A DNA stretch of 64,000 nucleotides from Leisingera sp. ANG1 (GCF_000203975.2 NZ_AFCF02000008.1:452509-516508); one strand, 5' to 3'. Shown: positions 9,050 through 18,217, numbered from the stretch's first letter. Numbers and translations are program-made. The notes: generated by a model from the letters alone, not told the origin.

Positions 9050-11257
9050 TTAGCCCTCAACCTTGGTGAGGTCCGCAACCTGGCCGCAGACCTGGCGGAT
9101 CTGGCTGAGGAGGTTCAGGCGGTTGCGGCGGACGATGTCGCTGTCCGCATTGACCTGTACCGCCTCGAAGAACGCATCGATCGGAGCGCGCAGGGCGGCC
9201 ATGCCCCGCATGGCAGCCGCGAAATCTTCGGCCTCGATGGCCGGAGAGATCGCCGCCCCGCCCGCCTCCAGCGCATCAAACAGCGCCTTTTCGGTGTCGT
9301 CCTCGGCAAACTTGCGGTCGGCGCCATAGGAGTATTCCACGCCGTCCTTTTCTTCCGCCTGGCTGAGGATGTTGTTGGCGCGTTTGAAGCCCTGCAGGAG
9401 GTTGGTGCCGTCCTCGGTCTTCAGGAAATCCTCCAGCGCCCGCGCACGTTTCACCAGCAGCGTCAGGTCGTCATTGCCATCCATCGCGATACACGCGTCG
9501 ATCACGTCGTGGCGGATGCCCTGATCGCGCAGGAACACCTTGAGGCGGTCGTGGAAGAAGGAGAGGAGGTCTATTGCCCGTTCGTCAATGTGCCGACCGC
9601 CTACATCTTTTGAAACGGTGATTGTAGCGGGACCACCCTGAATTGTTGCAGCCCCAGTTTTCTGTCTATAGTCCTCACCCAGCCTTTCTTGTTCGGCCGC
9701 GATGGTTTGCGAAATTGCAGTATCAGCCCTAGCTAGCTGAGAAGAGAACTGATCCAAAACAGCCACACGAACATCATTCTCCAGCACCAGCCGGATCACC
9801 CCCAGCGCGGCGCGGCGCAGGGCGAAGGGGTCTTTCGAGCCGGTGGGCGTTTCCTCAATCGCCCAGAAGCCGGTCAGCGTGTCCAGCTTGTCGGCCAGCG
9901 CCACGGCAACCGAGACAGGCTCCGACGGCACATCATCCCCCGGCCCCAGCGGCGAGTAATGCTGCTCGCAGGCGTTTGCCACGGCTGAAGGCAGGCCCGC
10001 AGCCTCGGCGTAGTAGCGGCCCATCAGGCCCTGCAGTTCCGGGAACTCATAGACCATTTCCGAGCTGAGGTCCGCCTTCGCGACCCGCGCCGCCTGCTCT
10101 GCCAGATCGGCATCGGCGCCCACCACCGGTGCGATCTCCCGCGCCAGCGCGGCAATCCGGTCGATCCGCGCCGCCTGGGTGCCCAGCTTGTTGTGGAAGG
10201 TCACATTGCCGAGGTTCTCCACCCAGGAACCCATGCCCGCCTCGGACTTCGCCGTGCGCAAATCGTTCTCCCAGAAGAACTTGGCATCCGCCAGACGCGC
10301 CGACAGGACCTTTTGATTGCCTGCCAGGATGGTGGCGCCATTGTCCGCGGTCTCGCGGTTGGCGACGGTGATGAATTTCTCGATCCGCCCCGTCTTGGGG
10401 TTCTTCACCGAGAAGAACTTCTGGTGCTCCTTCATCGAGGTCTGCAGCACCTCCGGCGGCAGCGCCAGGAATTCTTCGTCAATCGCGCCCATCAGCACCA
10501 CCGGCCATTCGACCAGCCCGGCGACCTCAGCCAAGAGGCCCTTGTCCTCGACCACTTCCAGCCCGTTGGCAAAGGCCTGATTGGTCGCCTCCTGCCAAAT
10601 CGCCTCCGCCCGCTCGCGGGCGTCCAGCACCACATGCGCGCGCTTCAGCTTGGCGGCGTAGTCGTCAAAGCCGGTGACGGTGATCTCCTCCGGCGCCATG
10701 AAGCGGTGGCCGCGGGTGGTGTTGCCGGACTTGATACCGTCGATGTCCAGATCGACCACGCTGGCGCCTGCCTCATCCGACAGAATGCACAGGATCGAAT
10801 GCAAGGGGCGCACCCAGCGCAAGGATCCTGCGCCCCAGCGCATGGATTTCGGCCAGGGGAAGTTGCGGATGGTGTCTTCCAGCACTTCGGCAATGATTTC
10901 GGCTGCCGGACGGCCCGGCTTTTCGATCATCGCGAAATAGACCGCGCCCTTGGGGGTCTCGCGCTCTTCCAGCTGCTCGCGGGTGAGGCCCGCACCGCGC
11001 AGGAAGCCTTCGATGGCCTTGTCCGGCGCGCCCTTTTTCGGCCCCTTGCGCTCTTCCCGGATGGTGGGGCTTTCCGCCAGCAGGCCATCCACCGCCAGCG
11101 TCAGGCGGCGCGGCGTCGACAGTGCGGCGGCCCCGGCATAGGTGAGACCCGCCTCGACCAGACCATCGGTCACGCGCTTTTTCAGGTCCTCGGCGGCACG
11201 CGCCTGCATGCGCGCCGGGATTTCCTCGGAAAACAGTTCAATCAGCAGATCGGGCAT
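9050..11257 (-). CDS. glyS: Glycine-tRNA ligase beta subunit
   Basis: 735 residues; partner of GlyQ in the alpha2-beta2 glycyl-tRNA synthetase. The N-terminus (MPDLLIELFSEEIPARM) and the blocks MRWGAGSLRWVRPLHSI, KEHQKFFSV and FALRRAALGVIRL are typical. It is longer than the usual ~690. The excess maps to about residues 492-553, between GVIRLVLEN and LLSFFHDRL, where the DNA is only 48 % GC (87/180 over 9601-9780). This looks like an in-frame insertion in the linker before the anticodon-binding domain; the frame is intact. The gene is separated from glyQ by two unrelated genes. Confidence 0.95.
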   Translation of the reverse strand: MPDLLIELFSEEIPARMQARAAEDLKKRVTDGLVEAGLTYAGAAALSTPRRLTLAVDGLLAESPTIREERKGPKKGAPDKAIEGFLRGAGLTREQLEERETPKGAVYFAMIEKPGRPAAEIIAEVLEDTIRNFPWPKSMRWGAGSLRWVRPLHSILCILSDEAGASVVDLDIDGIKSGNTTRGHRFMAPEEITVTGFDDYAAKLKRAHVVLDARERAEAIWQEATNQAFANGLEVVEDKGLLAEVAGLVEWPVVLMGAIDEEFLALPPEVLQTSMKEHQKFFSVKNPKTGRIEKFITVANRETADNGATILAGNQKVLSARLADAKFFWENDLRTAKSEAGMGSWVENLGNVTFHNKLGTQAARIDRIAALAREIAPVVGADADLAEQAARVAKADLSSEMVYEFPELQGLMGRYYAEAAGLPSAVANACEQHYSPLGPGDDVPSEPVSVAVALADKLDTLTGFWAIEETPTGSKDPFALRRAALGVIRLVLENDVRVAVLDQFSSQLARADTAISQTIAAEQERLGEDYRQKTGAATIQGGPATITVSKDVGGRHIDERAIDLLSFFHDRLKVFLRDQGIRHDVIDACIAMDGNDDLTLLVKRARALEDFLKTEDGTNLLQGFKRANNILSQAEEKDGVEYSYGADRKFAEDDTEKALFDALEAGGAAISPAIEAEDFAAAMRGMAALRAPIDAFFEAVQVNADSDIVRRNRLNLLSQIRQVCGQVADLTKVEG

Positions 11258-11330
11258 CAGATATCCTCGGGCGTGGCCGCGCGGGCGGGCGCAGCGGAAA
11301 ATTCAGAAAAGGCGGGCAAGATGCGGGGCA

Positions 11331-11867
11331 CTATCCGTTGCCTCCGCCGGCCTCAGGCCGGGCTGGGCATTCCTCGCCCACCACAGTGCCGTCATAGGCT
11401 TTCTGGCCGCAGTCATTCAGCTCATGCCAGACATAGCCGCGGCCCTCGTCTGTGACGGCGACAATGCGGTCGACGCCATAGGAGATGTTCTTGACCGACA
11501 GGAAGGATTTGGCAGAGCCATCCGCCAGCTTGGCGCCGATGGCGGCGGCATCAAAGCATTCGAACCAGTCCGGCGCATTGCGCGGCTCAGTCTTGTCCGA
11601 CAGGGTAAAGACCTGCGCCAGCGCGCCCGGCGTCATCTTGGTGCTGAAGCAAGCGCGGTAGCGGATGGGGGAGCTGTCAGCATCAATCGCCTCGAAATCC
11701 GCATAGGCAATCGGCTGGGCCTCGCCGCCGTCCAGCGGCACCAGCATCACATCGCGGCCCGGCTGCAGCGCGACCTCATCATAGAAGCCATAGACCTGCA
11801 GGTAATACATCGCCCCCCCGGCGGCGAGGCCGGAGACGATCAGGATCAGGGCCAGAAACTTACCCAT
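11331..11867 (-). CDS. DUF6446-like membrane-anchored protein
   Basis: 178 residues. A single N-terminal helix (KFLALILIVSGLAAGGAMYYL) anchors a soluble domain that is probably periplasmic. The family assignment (DUF6446, seen between glyQ and glyS in Rhodobacteraceae) is from memory and tentative; the function is unknown. Two cysteine-containing motifs, RYRACFST and WFECFDA, plus C-terminal NDCGQK and EECPARP, suggest possible disulfides. The start ATG 11867 is clear from GGAGGAGGT upstream. It overlaps the stop of the preceding orphan gene by 8 nt. Confidence 0.7.
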   Translation of the reverse strand: MGKFLALILIVSGLAAGGAMYYLQVYGFYDEVALQPGRDVMLVPLDGGEAQPIAYADFEAIDADSSPIRYRACFSTKMTPGALAQVFTLSDKTEPRNAPDWFECFDAAAIGAKLADGSAKSFLSVKNISYGVDRIVAVTDEGRGYVWHELNDCGQKAYDGTVVGEECPARPEAGGGNG

Positions 11868-12384
11868 CGGCACCTCCTCCAATTGAACCTTCATTCAGTG
11901 CGCCGGTTTCCACGCCGGTCAGAATTCGTTTCTGATACGGACGCAACAAAAGTCGCCCCTCAGACACGGTGCGCCCGGATCTTTGCAACTCGGCCGTCTC
12001 GTCTTCCGTGACTGCGGCGGACGTCAGCAACTTGCCCTCCGCTTCGCAGTCTTTAAGCATTTCCAAGAACCATGGCACATGAGAGGTGCACAAATTGACG
12101 GTAAACTCGAACCCATCTTCGCCAAGCGGCGTCAGCCAGAAGTGCTTACCTTTCGGGTGAGAGCGCGGTGAGTTCTGCTTCAGGTTTTCCTCATCACAGA
12201 AAAAAACTTCCAAGGAAACAAACCCATCCGCCGTCATGGGTTCCTGATGACAGTCCCAAATGTCCTGCCCCTTGTCATAGACAAAGCTGCCAAACCCATT
12301 GAGTCTGGTCACAAGCGGTCTCCAATTTCCTGTCGACCAGTTCACACTGCTTTCGAGGCGTTTCTCGAAGCTGTGAAACTGCAT
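11860..12384 (-). CDS. Orphan hypothetical protein
   Basis: 174 residues from ATG 12384 (MQFHSFEKRLESSVNW); the frame is open further upstream into glyQ. Not recognised. It has no signal peptide or membrane helix. Visible features are an aromatic N-terminal half (GFGSFVYDKGQDIWDCHQE, FWLTPLGEDGFEFTVNL) and a charged C-terminal tail. GC is about 50 % (90/180 over 12181-12360) against well over 60 % in glyQ, so it is probably an acquired gene inserted between glyQ and the DUF6446-like gene. It is 11 nt from the glyQ stop and overlaps the next gene by 8 nt. Confidence 0.6.
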   Translation of the reverse strand: MQFHSFEKRLESSVNWSTGNWRPLVTRLNGFGSFVYDKGQDIWDCHQEPMTADGFVSLEVFFCDEENLKQNSPRSHPKGKHFWLTPLGEDGFEFTVNLCTSHVPWFLEMLKDCEAEGKLLTSAAVTEDETAELQRSGRTVSEGRLLLRPYQKRILTGVETGALNEGSIGGGADG

Positions 12385-12395
12385 AAACAGCTTGG

Positions 12396-13325
12396 TCAAG
12401 CCGCATGCCCTCCAGCCTCGGTCAGCACGAATGCATCGGCGCATTGCTTGGCGAGCGCCCGGACGCGGCCGATATAGGCCTGGCGTTCAGTGACGGAGAT
12501 CACCCCGCGCGCATCCAGCAGGTTGAAGATGTGGGAGGCCTTGATGCACTGGTCGTACGCGGGATGCGCCATGACAATGCGCTTGCCGGTCTTCGGGTCC
12601 ATATGCTCCTGCGCCAGAATTGCCGCGCATTCGGCCTCGGCCTCCTCGAAATGGCGCAGCAGCACCTCGGTATTGGCCACGTCAAAGTTCCAGCGGGCGT
12701 ATTCTTCCTCGGTCTGCTTGAACACATCGCCATAGCTCAGCGGGATCAGTGCGTCCGGGTCGTTGAAGGGCATATCCATCACGTGATCGACGCCCAGCAC
12801 ATACATCGCCAGACGCTCCAGCCCATAGGTCAGCTCACCCGACACCGGGTGGCAGTCATGGCCGCCGACCTGCTGGAAATAGGTGAACTGGCTGACTTCC
12901 ATGCCGTCGCACCAGACTTCCCAGCCCAGGCCCCAGGCGCCGAGCGTTGGCGACTCCCAGTCGTCCTCGACAAAGCGGATGTCATGCATCGCCATATCAA
13001 CGCCGATCGCCTCAAGGCTGCCCAGATACAGCTCCTGCAGGTTCGGCGGGCTGGGTTTGATCAGCACCTGGTACTGGTAGTAATGCTGCAGACGGTTCGG
13101 GTTTTCGCCATAGCGCCCGTCGGTCGGGCGGCGCGAGGGCTGCACATAAGCCGCGGCCCAGGCCTTGGACCCCAGCGAGCGCAGCGTGGTCGCCGGGTGG
13201 AAGGTGCCGGCGCCGACTTCCATGTCATAGGGCTGCATCACCGCGCAGCCTTTGGCGGCCCAGTAGTTCTGGAGCCTCAGGATAATCTCTTGGAAGGAGC
13301 GCGGCGCGCCGTTGGTCTGGGTCAT
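12396..13325 (-). CDS. glyQ: Glycine-tRNA ligase alpha subunit
   Basis: 309 residues (family about 300). Catalytic alpha subunit that activates glycine and charges tRNA-Gly with GlyS. The family start [18 protein letters not shown], the block [12 protein letters not shown] and the subunit-typical [20 protein letters not shown] are present. Its tail continues a little past the catalytic core ([17 protein letters not shown]). It reads minus and is divergent from the exported protein at 13582, with 256 bp of shared upstream DNA that contains a 12-bp palindrome GGGGAATTCCCC at 13482-13493. Confidence 0.97.
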   Translation of the reverse strand: MTQTNGAPRSFQEIILRLQNYWAAKGCAVMQPYDMEVGAGTFHPATTLRSLGSKAWAAAYVQPSRRPTDGRYGENPNRLQHYYQYQVLIKPSPPNLQELYLGSLEAIGVDMAMHDIRFVEDDWESPTLGAWGLGWEVWCDGMEVSQFTYFQQVGGHDCHPVSGELTYGLERLAMYVLGVDHVMDMPFNDPDALIPLSYGDVFKQTEEEYARWNFDVANTEVLLRHFEEAEAECAAILAQEHMDPKTGKRIVMAHPAYDQCIKASHIFNLLDARGVISVTERQAYIGRVRALAKQCADAFVLTEAGGHAA

Positions 13326-13581
13326 CTCTTATCCCTTTGGGGGCATCTGGGGCAGCAATTGCGGTGTTCTTCCTATGCAAGGCTCTTGGCAGGGTCAACG
13401 CCCTGCGGCGCGTCAGGCCCCGGCTCTGCCCCGATGCCCGCAGCGCATCGGCAACAAAAGTGCGGGAATGCGGCAACGGGCGGGGAATTCCCCCTGTCAT
13501 GAGGAGTTCCCTTTGCCGCCGCAAAATGCTTTATCTCCGCCTCAAAGAATAAGAGTACTTCCGGGATACGAGGCCCTGACC

Positions 13582-15354
13582 ATGAAAAAACTGTTTGCCG
13601 CTCTGGCCCTGCCGCTGATTGCGCTGGCCATTGCGTTCACGGCGCCGGTTTCGGCGCAAAGCAGCCGCGACGGTGTCTGGATCCAGATTGCCGCCCGCCC
13701 CTCCCTGCGCGAGGCCGAAAACGAGGCCCGCAGCTATGCCGCCCGCCTGCCCGATGTCTCCGGCTATGCGCTTGGCGGCGGCTGGTACGGCGTGGTGCTG
13801 GGCCCCTACGCCCGCGAGGACGCGGAACGCGTGCTGCAGGTCTACCGCGCCGAGGGCCAGATCCCGCGCGACAGCTTCATCGCGTTCCAGCGCAACCTGC
13901 GCAGCCAGTTCTACCCGGTTGCCGCGGATGCCACCCAGCCCGCAGAGCCGGCTCCGGCGCCCGCACCGGCTGAACCTGCAGTGCAGGAGCCCGAACCGCA
14001 GCCGCAAACCGCTCTGCAGACCACCCTGCCGGATGAGACCCCTGCACAGGCACGCCGCAGCGAAAGCGCGCTCAGCCGTGAACAGCGGATGGAGCTGCAG
14101 GTCGCCCTGAAGGCGGCAGGCTTCTACAATTCCGGCATCGACGGCGCCTTCGGCCGCGGCACCCGCGCCTCGATGAGCGACTGGCAGGCGGCCCGCGGCT
14201 TTGAGCCGACCGGCGTGCTGACCACGGCCCAGCGCCAGGTTCTGATGGATGAATACAACGCGCCGTTGATCTCGGTCGGCATGGCCCGGGCCGAGGACGC
14301 CAAGGCCGGCATCGCGCTGCAGATCCCGGCGGGGGAAGTTGCCTTTGACCGCTATGAATCGCCCTTTGCCCACTACTCCAGCAAAGGCGGCCTGGGTGCC
14401 CAGCTGCTGCTGATCAGCCAGCCCGGCGACAAGCGCACCCTGTTCGGCCTCTACGACATCCTGCAGACGCTGGAAATCGTGCCGCTGGACGGCCCGCGCG
14501 AACGCAGCGCCAGCAGCTTCACGATCGAAGGCCGCAACAATCAGATCGTCTCCTTCACCCAGGCCAGCCTGAACAACGGCGAGATCAAGGGCTTCACCCT
14601 CGTCTGGCCCGCCGGTGACGAAGAGCGCCGCGCCCGTGTTCTGGCCGCGATGCAAGCCAGCTTCACCCGCCTCGACGGCGTGCTGGATCCGGCTGCAGGC
14701 GGTGAAGCCGTGCAGGATATCGACCTGGTCTCCGGTCTCGAAGTCCGCAAGCCGAAACTGTCGCGCACCGGTTTCTTCGTGGATGACCGCGGCAGCGTCC
14801 TGACCACGTCCGACGTGGTGGCCGGCTGCACCCGGATCACCCTCGATCACGGCTACCAGGCGGAAGTCGCGGCCAGCAACGCCGCCGACGGTATCGCTAT
14901 CCTGAAACCGGCGGAGGCGCTGGCGCCTGCGGCGGTCGCCGGCCTCAGCACCGCCTCGCCCCGCCTGCAGTCCGAGGTTGCGGTCTCCGGCTTCTCCTAC
15001 GAGGGCGTGCTTGGCGCTCCCAGCCTCACCTGGGGCAAGATCGCTGATGTGAAAAGCCTGGACGGCAACACCAATGTTGCCCGGCTGGAGCTGGCAGCAC
15101 AGCCCGGCGATGCCGGCGGCCCGGTGATGGATGCAACCGGCGCGGTGCTGGGGATGCTGCTGCCGCAGCAGACCGGCGGCCAGCAGCTGCCCGAAGGCGT
15201 CAGCTTTGCCGTGAACGCCGATGTGATCCGCGGCGCCCTGGACGCTGCAGGTGTAACCCCGGCTGCACAGCCGGCCTCCGCGGGCAGCCTGCCGAACGCG
15301 GCGATCACCCGTCTGGCCTCCGGCATGACCGTTCTGGTCAGCTGCTGGGAGTAA
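13582..15354 (+). CDS. Exported SPOR/peptidoglycan-binding protein with inactive trypsin-like domain
   Basis: 590 residues from ATG 13582. Signal peptide 1-25 (ending PVSAQS). Residues ~31-105 are SPOR-like (VWIQIAARPSLREAENEA, GGGWYGVVLGPY). A Pro/Ala/Glu linker covers 118-160. PG_binding_1 lies at ~166-226 (LQVALKAAGFYNSGIDGAFG). A middle domain of unknown type covers ~250-385, and a trypsin-2-like domain 396-556. In the last domain the usual His position reads TTSDVV (Asp411) and the GDSGGP loop reads GDAGGP (Ala511), so two of three catalytic residues are missing. It is likely a periplasmic scaffold or binding protein rather than a protease. A strong terminator follows. Confidence 0.85.
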   Translation: MKKLFAALALPLIALAIAFTAPVSAQSSRDGVWIQIAARPSLREAENEARSYAARLPDVSGYALGGGWYGVVLGPYAREDAERVLQVYRAEGQIPRDSFIAFQRNLRSQFYPVAADATQPAEPAPAPAPAEPAVQEPEPQPQTALQTTLPDETPAQARRSESALSREQRMELQVALKAAGFYNSGIDGAFGRGTRASMSDWQAARGFEPTGVLTTAQRQVLMDEYNAPLISVGMARAEDAKAGIALQIPAGEVAFDRYESPFAHYSSKGGLGAQLLLISQPGDKRTLFGLYDILQTLEIVPLDGPRERSASSFTIEGRNNQIVSFTQASLNNGEIKGFTLVWPAGDEERRARVLAAMQASFTRLDGVLDPAAGGEAVQDIDLVSGLEVRKPKLSRTGFFVDDRGSVLTTSDVVAGCTRITLDHGYQAEVAASNAADGIAILKPAEALAPAAVAGLSTASPRLQSEVAVSGFSYEGVLGAPSLTWGKIADVKSLDGNTNVARLELAAQPGDAGGPVMDATGAVLGMLLPQQTGGQQLPEGVSFAVNADVIRGALDAAGVTPAAQPASAGSLPNAAITRLASGMTVLVSCWE

Positions 15355-15387
15355 CCTGCGCCTGCAAGCAAACTGATGACACAAAAC

Positions 15388-15420
15388 AGCCGGCGCGGAT
15401 TTCGCGCCGGCTTTCTTCTT
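15388..15420 (+). terminator. Rho-independent terminator
   Basis: Perfect 10-bp stem (15388-15397 with 15403-15412), loop GATTT, then TTCTTCTTTG. It ends transcription of the SPOR/pseudoprotease gene, 33 nt after its stop. Confidence 0.9.
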
Positions 15421-15450
15421 TGCAGTGCCCGCAGTCTCCCATGCGGTGGC

Positions 15451-15604
15451 GCGCTCCCGCCCGGCACCGGGCCTTTTCAGGCCCTCAGCCCGTTGGGCAT
15501 GGCACCGTGCCTGCGCACGGTGCCGCGCCGCGCATCCGCGCGGCGCCCGGCCCAAGGCCGCCAAGGCGTCTGGCGCAGCCAGGCACCTGCGGGCGCGGGA
15601 GCGC
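15451..15604. repeat. Structured intergenic repeat, copy 1
   Basis: Copy 1 of a three-copy family. Outer stem GCGCTCCCGC/GCGGGAGCGC (15451-15460 with 15595-15604); hairpin A 15469-15473/15480-15484; inner stem TTGGGC/GCCCAA (15493-15498 with 15550-15555) enclosing hairpin B (15501-15510/15515-15524) and hairpin C (15525-15533/15538-15546); hairpin D CTGGC/GCCAG (15570-15574/15578-15582). It lies between the terminator at 15388 and the convergent SDR gene. Confidence 0.75.
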
Positions 15605-15625
15605 TCCGCTGCCTGAAGCCTCTGA

Positions 15626-16267
15626 TCAGTAGGGGTGGATACGGCCGTCCCAGGTGTGAAAGCAGCCGGTGGTGTCCAGGGTCAGAACGTCGAATTCGTT
15701 GATCAGCCCAGTAACCGACTCCTGCACCGTGATATCGCCGTCATAACCGCCCATATCGGTCTGCACCCAACCGGGATGATAGATGCCGACGGCAATCCCT
15801 TCCGGCTTCAGGTCGGTTGCCAGGTTGCGCCCGATATTCAGCGCCGCCGCCTTTGATGCGCGGTAGGCATAGCTGCCGCCCGGCGCTCTGGTGTGGCTTG
15901 CCATCTGCGACGACAGAATGGCGATCTTGGGGCTTTCCGCCAGCCGCAGGTTCGGCAGCATCGCCTGCACGGTCAGGAACACGCCGGTCACATTGGCGGC
16001 CATCGTTTTGGTCCAGACCTCGGCGGAATAATCCTCTAGCCCCATTGCCTTGTCGATATAGACGCCGGCATTGCAGACCAGCAAGTCCACCGGGCGGCCC
16101 TTGATCTGGGCCGCAAAACGCGCCTGCTGGCCCGGGTCGGAGACATCCAGCTTGACGCCCGAGGAATGGTCCCGCGAGGTGCCCGTCACCTCATGACCCG
16201 CCTCCCGCAGCTGCTTTACCAGCTCCTTGCCGATCCCACGGCTGGTTCCCGTTACAACTGCATGCAT
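15626..16267 (-). CDS. Short-chain dehydrogenase/reductase
   Basis: 213 residues, a compact SDR like the CsgA/C-factor group. The cofactor loop TGTSRGIG is at 6-13, NAG near 66-68, and the catalytic YRASK follows the Ser-bearing strand (AILSSQMASHT). The N-terminal VVTGTSRGIG with Arg in the loop suggests NADP(H), which is inference. The substrate is unknown. GGACAGGGC upstream supports ATG 16267. It may be co-transcribed with the DUF1178 gene 28 bp upstream. Confidence 0.88.
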   Translation of the reverse strand: MHAVVTGTSRGIGKELVKQLREAGHEVTGTSRDHSSGVKLDVSDPGQQARFAAQIKGRPVDLLVCNAGVYIDKAMGLEDYSAEVWTKTMAANVTGVFLTVQAMLPNLRLAESPKIAILSSQMASHTRAPGGSYAYRASKAAALNIGRNLATDLKPEGIAVGIYHPGWVQTDMGGYDGDITVQESVTGLINEFDVLTLDTTGCFHTWDGRIHPY

Positions 16268-16295
16268 TCTGCCCTGTCCTTCAGTTTTCTGGCCC

Positions 16296-16811
16296 TCAAT
16301 TTGATTTGCGTCCGGGACGGAAGGGCAGCGGCATCACCGGCACCCCTTCCTCGATCAGCTCCCGCGCGTCTTCCAGCTTGGCCTCACCGTGGATCGCCCG
16401 CTCCGGCGCCTCGCCCAGATGCATCGCACGGGCCTCCCGCACGAAGCTGTCCCCCACATAATCGGAGTTTTCCTCAACCTTCTTGCGCAGCTCGGCCAGC
16501 GCCTTTTCCACCTCGCCAGAGGGGCGGCTCAGCATGCCCGGCCCTGACGCAGAGGGCACAGGTGCGGGGGGCGCAGGCGCAGGGACTGGCGCAGCTTTCG
16601 GCGCGGCCTGTGGTTCCGGCTCGCCGACACCGGACACGGCCTTGCGGCCCGTGCGCACCCGCGGCGCCATGATGGCCTTTGTCACCTTGGTGCCGCCGCA
16701 GACCGCACAGGACACCATCCCGGCTGCCGCCAGCTTGTCAAAAGCCGCCGCCGACTGAAACCAGCTGTCGAACGCATGCCCGTCCGCACATTTGAGGCTG
16801 TATTGAATCAT
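16296..16811 (-). CDS. DUF1178 family protein
   Basis: 171 residues. The N-terminus MIQYSLKCADGHAFDSWFQS and the CAVCGG knuckle followed by VTKAIMAPRV are the hallmark of DUF1178, a widespread alpha- and betaproteobacterial family of unknown function. Two cysteines around residues 35-38 suggest a zinc ribbon half. A Pro/Ala-rich linker (about residues 64-88) separates this from a helical C-terminal part ending VMPLPFRPGRKSN. First gene of a likely DUF1178-SDR pair. Confidence 0.88.
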   Translation of the reverse strand: MIQYSLKCADGHAFDSWFQSAAAFDKLAAAGMVSCAVCGGTKVTKAIMAPRVRTGRKAVSGVGEPEPQAAPKAAPVPAPAPPAPVPSASGPGMLSRPSGEVEKALAELRKKVEENSDYVGDSFVREARAMHLGEAPERAIHGEAKLEDARELIEEGVPVMPLPFRPGRKSN

Positions 16812-16889
16812 GCTTTCTCTCTTAGCAGGAAAGGCTGATTAAATCTGCCTTTCCGGCAAGCGCAAGAGGTCTCTGTGTCCGCCGCGCAG

Positions 16890-17663
16890 CTACCGCGCGC
16901 CATTCTGGTTCTGCAGCCGCTGCCGCAGCCGTGCTGTCAGCTCCTCCGGCGCCACATCCGCCTCCACTGCCAGCCTTCTCAGGCCAAAGTGCACATGCGC
17001 CATCTCCCGGTAATAGCCGGAAAACACATAGTTCACCGCCGCCCCCGCAACTGCGCCGGCAACCGGCACCGCCTGTGCCGCCAGTTTTTGCCCCAGCACC
17101 GCACCAAGCTTGGGCGCCACCTGCGCAATCAGCTTGTGCAAGGCCCCGGGCAGCCCCAGCCGGACAGAGACAAACCCCAGGTCGGCCCCGTCATCCTCCG
17201 CCAGAGGCCCAGCCGCGGCAAACACCTGGATGCAGTCAAAGGTCACGCTTTCAGCATCGGGATCAAACCCTTCTTCCGCCGCCGCGCTCTGGATGGTGCG
17301 CAGCAGAAAGGCGGTGGTGGCCGGCAGTTCCACCAGGGCGCCCGGCAGCCCGGCAGCGCCGCCCGCGGCCCCCATGGCCGCGCTCACCATCCGGTCAACG
17401 CCGGGTTTCTGATCCGGCACCAGGCGGCGCGACTGGCTGGCGCCCTTCATCGCCACCCGCAACGCGGTCTCCGTGGCACCGGTCAGCCCTGCCCGCACCG
17501 GTTCCGGCAGCCGCTCCAGCAGGCTCTCACCGCTGCCGCCCAGCCGGTTCAGCAAGTCAACGCCGGCCCCGCCAGCCGCCCGGTAGCGCGCCGCCAGCGC
17601 ATCCAGCTCGGCGTCGATCTCCTGCGGGGTATAGGCCCGCGCGTTTGTCACGATGTCTTCCAC
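16890..17663 (-). CDS. EcsC family protein
   Basis: 257 residues from GTG 17663, chosen because GAGGAGG sits five nt upstream; a TTG at 17714 overlaps the upstream gene but lacks a ribosome site. EcsC proteins are named after a B. subtilis ABC-transporter-linked protein of unclear role. The body has the usual Ala/Gly-rich helices (VSAAMGAAGGAAGLPGALVE, AVAGAAVNYVFSGYYREMAH) that could associate with the membrane. It is downstream of a GNAT gene on the same strand. Confidence 0.78.
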   Translation of the reverse strand: MEDIVTNARAYTPQEIDAELDALAARYRAAGGAGVDLLNRLGGSGESLLERLPEPVRAGLTGATETALRVAMKGASQSRRLVPDQKPGVDRMVSAAMGAAGGAAGLPGALVELPATTAFLLRTIQSAAAEEGFDPDAESVTFDCIQVFAAAGPLAEDDGADLGFVSVRLGLPGALHKLIAQVAPKLGAVLGQKLAAQAVPVAGAVAGAAVNYVFSGYYREMAHVHFGLRRLAVEADVAPEELTARLRQRLQNQNGAR

Positions 17664-17710
17664 ATGCGCCTCCTCTGCCTCCCTAAAGATCGGCAGCGAA
17701 AGGCATAATT

Positions 17711-18217
17711 TCAAGCCTGCCAGCGGCTCACCTGCCCCTGCACGCCGTCCCAGGCACCCGCCTGCAGCGCCAGCCCCAGAACCCGCTCCGGGTTGGTCGG
17801 GGGCGGCATTTCCACCCCCGTGAGCTTGGTAAAACCAAAGCGCTGGTAATAGGGCGCGTCCCCTACCAGCATCACCCTGGCCCAGCCGGTTTCCTCTGCC
17901 TTGGCCAGGCTGTCGCGAATCAAAGACCCGCCCAGCCCCTCGCCTTGCCGCGTCGGGTGCACTGCCACCGGGCCCAGCAGCAGCGCAGAGGCACCGCCAA
18001 TCAGAACCGGCCAGTACCGGATTGCCGCGGCCAGAATGCCGTCGCTGTCGCGTGCCACCTCGCTCAGGCCCTCAACCGGCGGCACCCCATCGCGCAGACG
18101 GTAGGACGACAGCGCCTCGCGCCCGGGCGCAAAGCACAGGTCATACAGCGCCTCGACCTCCCACCGGTCCTCCGGCTGCTCTGCCCTCAATTCGATCACG
18201 CTGCCCTGCCTCCGCAT
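17711..18217 (-). CDS. GNAT family N-acetyltransferase
   Basis: 168 residues from ATG 18217, with AGGGAA upstream; a GTG at 18199 preceded by GGAGG is an alternative, and a longer frame to 18268 exists. The acetyl-CoA loop appears as HPTRQGEGLGGSLI, followed by ARVMLVGDAPYYQRFGF, the fold of YhbS-type acetyltransferases. The substrate is unknown. It is divergent from the flavin reductase at 18297, with 79 bp between them. Confidence 0.82.
   Translation of the reverse strand: MRRQGSVIELRAEQPEDRWEVEALYDLCFAPGREALSSYRLRDGVPPVEGLSEVARDSDGILAAAIRYWPVLIGGASALLLGPVAVHPTRQGEGLGGSLIRDSLAKAEETGWARVMLVGDAPYYQRFGFTKLTGVEMPPPTNPERVLGLALQAGAWDGVQGQVSRWQA

Noticed and set aside
13531..15564. Long open frame (677 codons) antisense to the SPOR/pseudoprotease gene
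   Set aside because: Low-complexity Gly/Ala/Arg/Gln-rich translation with no family resemblance. The plus-strand gene has signal peptide, domains and terminator. GC-rich codon bias produces such antisense frames.
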